Of a stretch of 64,000 nucleotides of DNA, positions 1 through 11,329 are shown piece after piece. Origin of the DNA: Gnetum montanum (Eukaryota; Streptophyta; Gnetopsida; Gnetales; Gnetaceae); assembly GCA_015680685.1 (NCBI GenBank), contig MNCI01025486.1, positions 1 to 64,000 of the forward strand. The letters run 5' to 3'. The notes below the pieces were generated by a model, which did not search any database, had not been told where the DNA came from, and worked only from the letters and a program-made list of their open reading frames with translations. Each line of letters opens with the position of its first letter. Position 1 is the first letter of the stretch. The translations under genes were made by a program, and so were the position numbers.

Positions 1-640
1 TAACTTACTACTTGGTCATGATCTTAGCCTTTATATTCTTTGCATGAACAAAACAATGATTTGATCATGATTTCTCTCTTTGTGATAGAATCATGGCAAT
101 TGCCTTACCTTTCAGTTGACAATTTCCTTGAAGATCATTACCTATCATGAGGATTCTATTTGAGTATCAACTTACAATTTCAATTTAGATTCATTCTTAG
201 TACTTTATCACATAACTTTGCAATTGTGTTAGATTTTACACCATTCTTAATGGTTTGTCCAAATACTTTATATTATAGTAGTGAAGATTTTAGTAAACAA
301 AATATTATGGGATACCATGAGTCATGACTAAAATATATTACTACGAGTGGACCATGACAAGAGAATTAGGTCATGGTCAAAATATGGGTATAACATGAGT
401 CATGGAGTGGTTTTAATTAGGTCATGGTGGCCAAAAATTTGCAAAAAATAAGCCAAAAATGCCCAATATATAAAATTGCATTAACCACAAGTGGTGGTGG
501 ACTCATGGTGCCCTTCACTGTGGGTTGTGATAAGGTCATGGTGGCCTTCAAAATTGAAGAGATGCTAAAATGTCTCTTTGCCTTCATTTGGAATGTACCT
601 AAGTCATTACCATAGGTCATGATGAGGCTTTGGTTTTAGA
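1..640. repeat. GTCATG-rich short imperfect repeats
   Basis: No gene is supported. The segment has many copies of GTCATG in slightly different settings (near 15, 319, 369, 398, 420, 534 and 616). The clearest repetition is at about 308-432, where 'catgagtcatg' and 'aattaggtcatggt' each occur twice, and GGTCATGGTGGCC occurs at 420-432 and again at about 534-547. The short ORFs here (about 63-67 aa on both strands) look like chance. The repeat has no recognised identity. Confidence 0.45.
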
Positions 641-1369
641 GACTACAAGCCTTAGTAGCCTAGAAACTCAAAGAAATGTTAGAACTCAAACCAACCTTTT
701 TTTAATGATATTTTTAAAATCCATAGCATGTATATTTTTCCTATCCAATAAATCTAGAAGGTCTACAAATGCAATAAAATTCCAATTTTAGTTTCAAAAT
801 CTTTTCTCTATGTTGATACTTTCAAAAAAAATAATTATTATTCATTATTTTTGAGTAGCTAACACTATTTTTTTATGATAAGATTAACATAATAATAATA
901 CTTTATTTTTGAGATCCAATCCCAACCCCCTTAAAAAAAATTAAAAAAAACCTTTAAAAATATATTTTATATCAATCCTAAAAGGGTATGATGAATCACA
1001 CGAATTAATGATGTATTTTTAGTGATCAAGAAAAGCATGATTTTATTTTATTCATTCTAAACTTGTTTAGGTAACTTAAAAATACCCTTCATATCAAAAA
1101 TACATGCACCTTTAATTTGGATTAGCCAAGGATATATATTCCCTGACCATTTAACTTATGAATCATGCGACTATACTTTACTGACCCACAAAACACCCTT
1201 CATGTAAAAAAGAATAGTGCCATTCAAATTGAATTCGGCCATGGGCTATGGTGCATCACACATAATGATACATAATCCAAAATTCATGACCATGGAAGGC
1301 ACAACGCAATCCATTGTGCAACATAGTATATGCCATGCGGTATGCAATTCTATAATCCATGGTGGGATC
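641..1369. other. AT-rich intergenic DNA, nothing recognised
   Basis: Long A and T runs and no ORF with recognisable protein similarity on either strand. No mobile-element ends were seen. Confidence 0.5.
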
Positions 1370-1389
1370 GTTACAGCGGGGCATGTGGG

Positions 1390-1397
1390 TGACGTCA
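1390..1397. promoter_or_regulatory. TGACGTCA palindrome (bZIP/TGA-type site)
   Basis: A perfect TGACGTCA lies 773 bp upstream of the dioxygenase start codon. This is the classic core bound by plant TGA/bZIP factors. It is absent from the two related copies near 25-26 kb. Function is inferred from motif identity and position only. Confidence 0.35.
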
Positions 1398-1620
1398 GCC
1401 AGCTACCCTGTCACATGATCATGAAGTAACCTTTTGGTTGAATGGCTTCTCAATTACAGCAGATGTCATCTTAAGATTTTTATGTTTTCTGCACTGTCAT
1501 CTTAAGTTTTTTTTGGTTTCCTGGGTAGAAAACTCTGAATATACTGGCAACTTTTCTCCGAAGTTTTTAAGTAGTGGGTGTTAAAAGGCAACAGGAACAA
1601 TATAAAAATCAAGGAGAATC

Positions 1621-1652
1621 TGTCTTTTTCGGTGCACCGAAAAGCCCAGACA
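1621..1652. promoter_or_regulatory. Perfect 18-bp palindrome with extended inverted repeat
   Basis: TTTTCGGTGCACCGAAAA (1626-1643) is a perfect palindrome. It is flanked by TGTCT (1621-1625) and AGACA (1648-1652), extending the stem with a short bulge. A second hairpin, AAGGCAA/TTGCCTT, follows at 1682-1704. Both lie in the upstream region of the dioxygenase gene and are missing from its related copies near 25-26 kb. Confidence 0.4.
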
Positions 1653-2000
1653 GTAAATATCTGGACTACAGTAAATATAACAAGGCAAATGTGTACCTTG
1701 CCTTTAAACCGGATCAACTTGGCAATATACTGCGCCTCTGAGGCATGCTTTCAAGAAATGAAACCATTAAGTCTGGCCTGGAGTACAATAATGATCTATT
1801 AACCTATCAAATTTCTTTATAGTGGCAGTATGACCTCAGCATGGTCGGCTCAATTAACGCGTGTATCTTAATCGTAACCGGGCAAGAGAACGTGGGAAGA
1901 GGCTACAATCTTTTTAGAAATTCATAATTGTTGTGTAGCATCATCTATGGTAAGCATGCATAATGATGCAGATGCACAGGATTTTGTGAAAAATTCTAAA

Positions 2001-2007
2001 TATATTA
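2001..2007 (+). promoter_or_regulatory. Candidate TATA-like element of the dioxygenase gene
   Basis: TATATTA lies about 165 bp upstream of the chosen start codon, the best TATA-like match within 200 bp. The surroundings are AT-rich, so chance matches are likely. TATAAAAA at 1601-1608 is a stronger match, but it lies about 560 bp from the ATG inside the repeated segment. Confidence 0.25.
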
Positions 2008-2169
2008 CTACATTATAATCATTATTAGATAACGCAGACATGTGGTTAAACATGTGGTTAAAGATAAGACAGGGAACTTGCCCCTTAATGAAGGCCAACC
2101 CATTTGCCACGGGGGTGTATATGTCTCTGTACCTCTGGGAGTAGGTATTGTAAGATTCTCTTTACCACC

Positions 2170-3941
2170 ATGGCTTCTGTGATTGCAAATGATTTTGCTG
2201 CTGCTGAGAATGGAGGGAAGTCTCTGAACAACTTCATATGGCCGATGGAGAGTGTGAAGGAGATATCCAGTTCTCAGCCGGATCATGTGCCAGAGAAATA
2301 CATCAGAGACATCCAGGAGAGGCCTCAGCTGGATGAGACTGATGATAATGATGTTGAAGGAGAGATTCCAGTTCTAGATATGGCAGCCATGAACGATAAG
2401 CAGACCAAGCAGCAGGAACTGCAGAGGTTAGCCAAGGCCTGCCAAGAGTGGGGATTCTTCCAGATCGTCAATCATGGCATCCCTGCTGAGCTCATGGACT
2501 GCATCTTGCAAGTTTCCAGGGCATTCTTCGAGCTGCCCCTGAAGGAAAAGCAAAGGTACTCCAACAACAATCAGAATCTTTTATTTTAATAAGTGTAGAA
2601 TGAGATGGAATCGATGTCCTTAATTAATTAATTTCATTGACTCAAAATCCTCATGATCCTAATTACAGGATTGACAGAATCTGTTCATATTTCATAACTG
2701 GTAGTCTACCTGTGACTTAGAGTAAATCATCTTAGATTTAAATGTATTTAATTTCATTTGTTGCAAGCGGATGTATGAGACCACACCAACTGAGCTTTGC
2801 TTCAATCATCATTATTTATTAATTACCTTGCTTTTTGTTGTGTTCTTGCAGATACAAACCACAGAATCTTCTAGTATTGTATGTCTAAGTTTAGAATGAA
2901 ATGGGATTGATGTCCTTAATTAGCTAATTTCATTCACTCAAAACCCTCAAATCGACAGAATCTGTTCATAACTGAATCTGTTCACTTTAAATATTTTTGG
3001 AAACAGCGGATGGATGAGACACACCATCTAAGCTTTGCCACTGAAACTGAATATGTAACCTGGGTTCAATCATTATTATTATTAATTAATTAGCTTGCTT
3101 TATGTTGGGTTCTTACAGATACAAACCACGGCCAGGAAAACAGTTCAGGGGAGGTTACGGGCAGATGTTTGTGGGGGATGAAAACCAGAAGCTGGAGTGG
3201 TGCGACTTGCTCTCCCTGAGCCTGGCCCCACGATCCAACGTAGACTTCTCTGTATGGCCCTGCAGTAGCCTTGCACACTTTGAAGGTACTGTAAAATCCT
3301 ACTCATCCCACATACGCCGCGTGGCCAGATTCCTGCTTTCAGCCCTGGCTCTCACTTTAGGCCTACACAACAACCACTTCCACAACCAAATGCTCAGCTG
3401 TGGGGGTGATAGTAGTAGTGCTGAAAAGCATTATAGTGATTATACTGATCAGCACCAGGATCAAGATGATGATGATACAGTAATGACAATGAGGATGAAC
3501 ATGTATCCTCAGTGTTCGAAGCCGGAACTAGTGCTTGGGCTAACACCACACGCCGACGGCAGCTGCCTAACGCTGGTGCTGCAAGACAGCAACTGTGTAG
3601 GATTACATGTGCTCCACCATGGGAAGTGGAAAGCCGTGAAGCCAGTGCCGGGGGCCCTGGTTGTGAACATTGGTGACCTGGTTGAAGTTATGAGTAATGG
3701 GCGTTACATGAGCGTTGAACACCGTGCTGTTCCTAACAAAGATTGTGGCCGTCACTCTGTGGCTGTGTTCTACAGCAGCGCCATGGACGCAGCCGTGGAG
3801 CCTGCACATGAACTGGTGCAGCAGGACGGTGCGCCCCTTTACAGGAGGTTTATCTTTAAGGAGTATGTGCAGCACTATTTGTCTGGCAAGTTGAATGGAA
3901 AGCATGTGCTCCATGATTTTGCCAAGATCGCCACCGGCTGA
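2170..3941 (+). CDS. 2-oxoglutarate/Fe(II)-dependent dioxygenase (plant DOXC class), two exons
   Basis: Exon 1 is 2170-2555 and exon 2 is 3119-3941; joined they encode 402 residues. An in-frame upstream ATG exists at 2104, but ACCACCATGG at 2170 is a far better start. The DIOX_N domain covers about residues 64-130 (GEIPVLD, GFFQIVNHGI). The catalytic jelly roll holds HxD (H273, D275), the distal H330 and the 2OG-binding RxS (R340, S342), so the active site looks complete. The family adds oxygen to small molecules, coupled to decarboxylation of 2-oxoglutarate in the cytosol. Overall likeness is to SRG1/S-norcoclaurine-synthase-1-like members; the substrate cannot be read from sequence. The protein is longer than the usual 340-370 residues because of an acidic insert at about 226-250, which could be an in-frame 75-nt intron (3406-3480). 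Confidence 0.88.
2556..3118 (+). repeat. Intron of the dioxygenase gene containing a tandem duplication
   Basis: The intron starts AAAG|GTACTC and ends TTCTTACAG|ATAC. It is made of two diverged copies, about 2556-2851 and 2852-3118. Matching landmarks are 'gaatgagatgg.at.gatgtcc' (2598-2618) and its partner near 2893, 'gacagaatctgttcata' in both, 'gcggatg.atgaga', and the acceptor with the first exon-2 bases. The duplication carried the splice acceptor and about 10 exon bases: GTTCTTGCAG|ATACAAACCAC at 2842-2862 is a near-copy of the true acceptor. Using this inner acceptor gives a stop codon after about 12 codons. Confidence 0.75.
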
Positions 3942-4950
3942 GCTCTGTGTTCGTGTAATTGTGAGCTCAGATGTTAGAGTACAGCCTCCAATTCCATTGT
4001 TTTAAGGTAGGAAGGTATCTATATATGGTCCGTTTATGAGACCGTTTCTGGAAAAACCATAGAGAGTTACATAACACAACAAAGTTAGGGACTATCTGAA
4101 ATGCTTGTTATTTTGATTCTGCCTCATGATACATGCTATGCTATGCCATTCATGGCATCTTCAATGGTCCCACCATTAGAAGAAGTTACAAGGACAAAAT
4201 TCATTAAAACGTAATCAAGTACAAAAAGAATTTCATCTGTTTGTCACTGATTAATAGTATTTGCTATTTTGTTCAATCTATATTTAGAATATGATGTTTG
4301 ATTATTGCATAGAATGTTTTGTTCATAGAATTACTCAAATCGTTAGTTTCCACTCCCATTTCTATTTTATTAATGTTTAGAAAATAAAAGTTTTTAAGTT
4401 TAGTTCATGAAATTTTTATATCTAAAAGAATATAGTTCTTATGAGAGATATGAAGACAAATCTTTAATTAACTTACTTAGATTTCATTTTTTCAAGTTAA
4501 TTTAGTTTTAGAAGCTTTAATTTTTGTTAGACAACTAAAACTTATTCTTGTAAACAGGAGAAGAAAGGTGAAGACATGTCAAAAGATATAATTGTATGTT
4601 GTCTCCATGGGTATGGTCTCTGGTGTAAGGGTTACTATGAAATAGCAATAGCTTTGCATGATCTCTGTTAAATGTTAAAAGAAGTTACTTTCTTGTTTAT
4701 CTCCCTTGTTTCTCTCTCTTTCTTGTTTCTTGTGATTATAATAATTTTGTGTTATTAATGTTTTACTTATATCATTTTGCACAATGTATAGTTGGGTAAT
4801 AGTTCTTTCTATATGTTTATTTAGTCTCTCAATTTAAATTGATTATCTTATTTTAAATATAGGTTTCTACTTCCATTCAATTTTAAAACTTGACAAGAAA
4901 ACAAAGGGAATTAAACTAAAATCAAAAGATGAGAGAAAATATTGTATTTT
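3942..4950. other. Downstream flank of the dioxygenase gene, no gene seen
   Basis: AT-rich sequence follows the stop codon, with no recognisable coding region. The first few hundred bases should hold the 3' UTR, but no convincing polyadenylation signal stands out. Confidence 0.45.
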
Positions 4951-5188
4951 ATTCATTTTATTTGGGATGATGGTTAAAACCTTAAAATCAAAGGTATGTG
5001 ACCATATTTCAGTTTCACGTAAAGGCTTTATCCATATACAATGTTCCACTCAGATATCAAAGCCTTCTTTCTTGTCTTTTTGGGGAAGATAACTTAGGTA
5101 TTCATTTTATATAGGATGATGGTTAATAGTTAAAACCTTAAAATGACCACTCTTCAATTTCACTAAATTGAAGGCTTTGTCCATTTGA
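4951..5188. repeat. Direct repeat of about 90 bp (two copies)
   Basis: 'Attcattttatttgggatg' with 'atggttaaaaccttaaaat' at about 4951-5037 recurs as 'attcattttatataggatg' with 'taaaaccttaaaatgacc' at about 5100-5188. Both end in 'aaggctttrtccat'. The copies are diverged and non-coding. Confidence 0.55.
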
Positions 5189-7149
5189 ATATTTATGTTT
5201 TTTTTTCTTAATGTAAAAGAAAACAATTTGGGACTAGTAGCAAAATCCCTACAGCAAAGTAAATGTGATTATTACACAAAACGCCCTACGACAACACTAC
5301 CCCACTAGTACCATAAGAAGGTTTGAATCGGTAAGGTTTAATCCAAGATAGGAAGGCACCATTGCGTGGAATATCTGATTTGAGCAATAATTTCTTCACG
5401 CGGACCAGTGGTGCATTACAGCACGGCACGGCACTAAGGAATTGACAAATGAGGAGCTGATGTGAGTGGACGTTGCCGGTAATACTCTAGACAAGACAAA
5501 GCGTGGATACCGTATAAGTGATAGGGCCACATGCACGGCCATCATGTGCATGCATGGTGCATGTTTTCAGAACCATCGTTTACATAACATTGTGTTATTG
5601 ATTACAGAATCCCCTCCTATTTCTTTTGACTTTTAAAAGGGTTCACCATGCTAAACACCATTAACTTTTTTGGATTTTATAATTCTATTTCTTAATTTTG
5701 TTGGTAGGTTTTGATTTTACTTATTTTTTTATTATTATTTTTATTTTCAAAATTCTACTTGTGTGGTTTTGATTCCACTTTCACTGGGTTGTTTTGATTT
5801 GATTTTCTTCCTATTTTAATTTCATTATTTATTTTTATTATTTTTGGTAGGTTTGTTATGATTTTATTTTTTAAAAAAAATAAAAAAGCTTTAGTCTAAA
5901 TCATGACAATATGTTATGGTGGGTTCTTATAGTAGACCCCCAAAAATAAAAAAAATTATTAATAAATAACAATACATCCACATTAGTGATACCTAGTTCA
6001 TGACTAAGATAATCAAACACAAAGTACATTATGCTATAGCTTAAAAATACACTACATCATAGCTTGAAAATTCTACATCAATGTTATTTAGATTCTTTAC
6101 TAGAGATTGAAATTTCCACACTAGGCATTAACCAACATTCTAACGAAGGTCATAAGAAGAGAATCCACTAAAATAAATTAAGAAATTCAACCCATACTTA
6201 CCCTAACCTCTTGTAGTCATTGTTGGATGAAAATTACCCTTGACTTAGGCAAAATAAAAGAATGCATAATATATGTTTTATAATTGCGTGCATACGGTGT
6301 AGGTAAGCTTTAAACATAGTACCTTTGGGTGCAAGGCCTAACCAATTGACCAATATCTTGTGCTTGTATACTTTAAAATAATTTATATAAAATAAGAATA
6401 TCTAGGAATATTCAATATGTCATTGATTAACCCAACAATATCATTATCGTCTTGGTCTTTGAAGGGTAATGACTTATGGATATGTTGAAACCTTTAACAT
6501 GAAGAGTTGAATGTGCAACTTGATTACGCTTAGGGAAAAAATTTGAAGGATTATGATTTTAATATCATAAAACCAAAGGTAGGTTTAACGCAAATTATAT
6601 AATAAAATATTTTAAGTATCTAGAGAGTAGAGATTTAGTTTGATGGCACCTCTTTGTACTCACAATACCACCATCCTCAAGACATATCCTAGGCACTATT
6701 ATATCTATCAATATACTCTAAAACTTGGATAACACATGCTAATTTTATACTCATTCAGCTTAAAAAATATTCTCCTTTCACAATGAACTCTTAAAACTCT
6801 TCTAATCATGGAACCTTTACTCATGTAATAATCATTTAATGAATATGGGTGGGTTATTGTGATAGAAACTAGATGCATACAATTATTTCTACTATGTAGA
6901 GTACTTGACCTCAATTCTTCAACTTGATACAAGTGGGAAAACTCTTGATTTGGATGCTCCAAATTATGGATTCGATTCTAGTGGGAAATACTGAGTTATA
7001 AAGTTCTAATTTGACTATATATCTTAGGGGTTAAAAATATTAAAATAAAGTTTCAAGCTCTCATACCCCTCTCCTAATTATTAGGCTAAAGGAAGAAGTT
7101 TATCTTTTCATGAATATGAAAGTAAAATACTAGATTAATCATGTCTAAT
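5189..7149. other. Gene-poor DNA with a small GC-richer island
   Basis: No coding region is supported. About 5280-5580 is richer in G, C and CpG than its surroundings (for example GCACGGCACGGCAC near 5423 and clustered GCATG words at 5531-5562), which suggests a younger insertion or former regulatory DNA. About 5640-5880 is T-rich with repeated 'ggtaggtttt.attttat'. An 84-codon minus-strand ORF at 6708-6962 has no recognisable motif. Confidence 0.4.
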
Positions 7150-7310
7150 TTTCCAATGGATTTAATTTTTTAGCAAAAATTGATTTTTTCCTAGGGAATT
7201 TGACGTTTCTTTAATGTATTTGATTTTTTGTAGCAAATTTGATTTTTTTAGCTAATCTAATTTTTTCTTTTTGATTTTTTTCTAGTGGACATGATTTTTC
7301 TAGAATTCTC
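7150..7310 (+). repeat. GATTTTTT-type low-complexity tandem repeat
   Basis: Repeated words 'gattttttt', 'tagcaaaaattgatttttt' and 'tagcaaatttgattttttt' at irregular spacing form a T-rich array. No function is evident. Confidence 0.5.
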
Positions 7311-7979
7311 CCATGGAGGATTCAATATTACTCCCAAGTTTTTCAACCAATGTTGAAATTTATGTTTTTTCTATAGATGTAGATATTTCTATTGATTCTC
7401 AAATTGCAAATTTACAAACTATTGATCAAAAAATTGGAACACCTTCTTCTAGTGATGTAAATTCAATTAACACATGATTTTGTTTTCATTGATGATCTAT
7501 ATAAGCCACTAGTTCTTGATCTTATATCATAGTATGTATTCATTTAACTTTTTGGTTACCATCCTCATAACTAAAGTTTCACTTCATAATTAAATAATAT
7601 GATGAAAAAACATGACATTGACATTAAATAAATAAAGTTTCACTTCATGCCTAGTGTTATTCTTTTTTTTTTTTTGGTTGGTTGTTGAGCTAGGCAATAT
7701 CTTGATCAAGTAATCTACCCTAGATATAGGATCATTTATACATAAAAGTATAATGCTAATTATTCGTAAGTGTACTCTAGATTTTAATGACCATTCTAAA
7801 GAATATTTTAAACCTCCATGTTTTGTCAAGCTATTTAATCTTCCACTGATTTTTTAGAAATCTAAGTAGGAATTTACTAGTCTTCTTGGTTCCATTAAGG
7901 ATATGGAATCTATTTCAATAGTAGTTAGTTTTCATAGAAATTTTTATATTAAAATCAATCTTCTTAATTGTAAAAAGAA

Positions 7980-8130
7980 ATCGGTATTACAAGAAGGTGG
8001 GAAGACTTATATTTAGCCAAATAAATTTTATAATCTTTTTATTTTTATAACTTTTATCATTGCGAAGAACATTTATTGAATAATTGTCCTTATATTCAAG
8101 AAAAAATGATACTAAAAAGAAAAAAGAAAA
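7980..8130 (+). pseudogene. Possible remnant of a retroelement zinc-knuckle protein
   Basis: Conceptual plus-strand translation with frame changes gives a GGKTY segment and then a CEEHLLNNCP-like segment followed by a basic tail. This resembles the second half of a CCHC zinc knuckle in a retroelement nucleocapsid-like protein. The first Cys pair is lost and stops are frequent. The call rests on a short motif and is weak. Confidence 0.2.
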
Positions 8131-8831
8131 AATGTGTAAAGGTTGAAGACAGAAAAAAAATTTGAAGTTGAAGATATGAAAAATCAAATTAATGTCAATG
8201 ATAAGAATGATCCAATGGCAATAAAGAAAATAGAGAAAATAGAGTCTTCTACAAATTTTTTTTACTAATATTACAAAAAGTATTGATTAAATAAGACAAA
8301 TAGCTGGTAAGACAAATGTTTATTTATCTAACAAGAATATTGTTAACTTAAAGGTTAAAACTCATGTTGACAAGTGTACAATAGGTAATGGCAAAGACTC
8401 TCAATGTAAGATCAATTATGATGAACAATATGATGAAAAATCTATGTAATCATTTTCTATTAGATCTTTCTTTTCTACAAAAGTTGGTATTTCACCAAAG
8501 CTTTCTATTGCAACATTAGGTCTTTTCCTATTCAAATTCAAGTATGCATGTTGAAAGTAATGTAAATGTTATTAGGAGTAGGATCATCCTCCCTCCTAAT
8601 AATTAATTTTCTTCTCTTGAGTTTTCAAAACATTATTTATAAGTTTGTATACTTGAGTAGAAACCATTGAAATTTGAATTTTTTTTTCCATAGTGGTTTT
8701 CATGTTTTAAATTTAGTATTAAGTATTTGATTTACTCTAAATCTATTATTTACTATTAATAATATTTTTAATAAGCATTTAATATAGCTTGTTGTTGATG
8801 TGCTTGCATTGTCTTCTTTCATATCATAAAA

Positions 8832-9180
8832 GGACATGAATCAAACATGTGATCCTCTTGATCACAACAAGGACATGTCTTTGGAAGATTGTAATAAACA
8901 ACCTTCTACTTATAATCAATTCTATGAACACGAAGAAGAATTTTTTACTTAAAAAAATCAAGATCCACTTTAATCATATACTAATTCTGCAAAAATCATT
9001 AGCTACATTGAGGATTTTAAAATGAATCACCCAATATAAAACACAATATTCCTTTCAAGTTTTTAAAAAATTAATAGAAGATTCAAAAATTCAATAAAAT
9101 AAGGAACCTTTCAAAATTTAGGAGATGCTAGATTAAAAGAGAGGGTCAACTTTTGAATAATCAATAAAGCATGACAATGA
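8832..9180 (-). pseudogene. Degraded retroelement ORF with CCHC zinc knuckle (DUF4283-like)
   Basis: Minus-strand translation gives NLPKTCPCCDQEDHMFDSCP at about 8832-8900: a full C-x2-C-x4-H-x4-C zinc knuckle preceded by the LP that is typical of DUF4283/zf-CCHC ORF1-type proteins. Upstream, to about 9180, recognisable but stop-ridden stretches fit the same layout. This is probably a dead non-LTR retrotransposon ORF1 or a derived protein. No RT was seen beside it. Confidence 0.35.
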
Positions 9181-10253
9181 TTGAAGACACTAATATTAAG
9201 GACCTTAAAAAACATCATGTAGCTTAAAGGATTTGTTAGGCTAATTAGTTTACACAAAATATATTAATATTAATAAATTATAAGTGTATTAAACATTTTG
9301 AATATTCATGTAGCTTAAACACTTTTTTTGTACAATGACATAGAACTATTGATGTTTCATTTCTTTATAGGATCATTAAAAGATGAATACAATAAACTAT
9401 ATTATGAGAGTAACACATGTATGATTGGTAATATTATGAGATAAGAAATAAAGTTTCTTTGAAATTTAGAATTATTGTCTAGAAATTCTTGTGAACATTT
9501 CTACTATGCATTCAACATACAAAGTATAAAAGCTTAATCCTCAAAGAGTAGGGAAATAACATCATGGTTCATAGAAGCATGAGATCTCCAATTGTGCTTA
9601 GTGTGATGCTAGGTTCAAGTTGCATTATAAATGTTAGAGCTTCCTAAAGGTTGATCAATTAAAATATGCATTAAATAAACAATAAAGAGGGTATGAATAT
9701 CATAATAAATAGTATAAATAAGTTAAGAATGAATTAACATTAAATAGATAACATAGCATAAGCAAACATTAGTTAATCAAAATATTTATGGTACAAAACC
9801 TAAATATGAATTTAAAAGCCTACTATCTCAGTTGACTTTGCTATGTGGCAAGAAGAATATTGATAGAGATCATCTACTGCCATAGTTGATGAGTTTTTAG
9901 ATATAATATTTTTTCCCATGTTGAATAGATGGATTTACATCCATATTAGGCATTTGTGAATTGCTTGCAACCATATTTAGTGAATCTATAAGCTCATGAC
10001 ATGGTGTAATAAGACATAACAATAGAAATAGCTACAAAACATTGGCAAGAAGAAAGACTATATAAAAACTCAATATAAAAAACAAACAAAATGTTAATGG
10101 AATAAAATATAAAACTAGATTTTCTTAACAAATTTTCTTCCTTTCTCTTTCTTCAAGTTTATGTATGGTGAAACACATAAACATGGTATAACATACATTT
10201 TCTATTTATTCCACTGTTAATACCACACCAAAATATGAATGACTAGTCATTAG
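9181..10253. other. AT-rich DNA, nothing recognised
   Basis: No ORF, RNA gene or element end was recognised. It ends at the left target-site copy of Athila-1. Confidence 0.45.
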
Positions 10254-10258
10254 GTTAT

Positions 10259-11080
10259 TGATGAGTGCCGAGTATATCCTACAACTAATTGTATGAATTA
10301 CAAGTGTTCATGCACAAGCTAGTCAAATTTTGTAAACTTTAGTTATCTAAGTGCATATTAACTAGGATAGTGAATCTAGGGACACGATTGTTGTCTACTT
10401 GTTCCCACTTGTATAAGTACAAGCATATGGTTAAGTTTGACCAAGGCACATGATTTGTATAATTTTATATTTTTATCTATTTTATCCTAAGTGTAAAAAA
10501 ATTAATTAAGGGTTAACTAATCTAATAAACTATCTAATGCCTTAAGCTAATTCCTAACACAAGCATCCAGTCCCCCCAATCGTACACATCTTGAATGCAT
10601 TATAACACCACTAGGTTGCTAAGTGCTAGCACTACTAGGATTAGCAAGCATTAATGTTATGTTTGAAGTGGTTGTAATTATGTAATTAATCTTATTTAAT
10701 TAACTAGAGACATTGAAGTAACTTGCATAAATAATAGAGTGCATGAAAGTAAACATTAATCTATTTCTAAATGTTCCAAGGTATTTTAAGAAGTTTGTCT
10801 TTATTGTCGTCACACCAAAGTATCTAGGTACATCAGTGCTTGAATAAGGATTTGTACACTTCTTGACTTCTATTTCAGGCACTTAGAAAATATTCTAACT
10901 ATTGAGAAATCAAATTTCAAGAACTTGCCTAAGCTATTGACTTAATAATACCATAACTATGATGGGTGCATGCATTTTTATAGGCAGACACAGATGCCAC
11001 ATTGACACATATGTGTTGACACATCATATTATGCTTTGACGAGGATGTATTGATGCATGCCCATTGATGATGATTCATCA
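10259..11080 (-). repeat. 3' LTR of Athila-1
   Basis: 822 bp with ends TGATGA...TCATCA in either orientation. It aligns throughout with 22274-23081, for example 'atgaattacaagtgttcatg' and 'cttgtataagtacaagca'. On the minus strand the U3 holds the palindrome ACACATATGTGT (11005-11016), followed by the TATA-like CTATAAAAATGC (about 10971-10982). Confidence 0.85.
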
Positions 11081-11092
11081 TATCCCCACAAC
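11081..11092 (-). other. Polypurine tract of Athila-1
   Basis: On the minus strand, GTTGTGGGGATA lies immediately before the 3' LTR start TGATGAATC. Purine richness and position match the plus-strand primer of LTR retrotransposons. Confidence 0.65.
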
Positions 11093-11329
11093 TGACTAAA
11101 AACCTGTCCTTGAGTGAACAAACGGAAGATCAAGCTTCTTACAAAATTTGGGAAGCTATGGAATCATTGACTAATTGACTAACTCAAAAACTAACATTAA
11201 GTGCCCAAGTGTATAAATTGAAAATGATTACAAAAATGGATGTTCATGAAAATAAAATTGAACACCTTTACTAAAATTGATAGCTAGAACTCCTCTGATG
11301 GTTGAAAATGAGAAGAAGATCAAATGGTC

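Larger units (their letters stand above)
1370..2036 (+). repeat. Upstream region of the dioxygenase gene, present in two further copies
   Basis: This stretch directly upstream of the dioxygenase gene aligns by eye, in order and orientation, with about 25090-25620 and in part with about 25850-26120. Shared landmarks are 'cctgtcayatga...aatcctttg.tt.aayg.ctt', 'gttaaaagg', 'ataaaaatcaaggagaatct' (1600-1620 and about 25965-25983), 'gcatgctttc..gaaaccatt' (1742-1769) and 'ggagta.aataatgatc' (1780-1796). The likeness appears to stop near 2036, about 130 nt before the start codon. It is either a duplicated promoter region or a transposable element lying against the gene; the sequence alone does not decide. 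Confidence 0.5.

Noticed and set aside
2104-2169. Upstream in-frame ATG that would add 22 residues to the dioxygenase
   Set aside because: Poor start context and Cys-rich non-family residues. The ATG at 2170 has ACCACCATGG and begins a family-like N-terminus.
6708-6962. 84-codon minus-strand ORF as a gene
   Set aside because: No recognised motif, no promoter or splice context, and AT-rich random-like composition.
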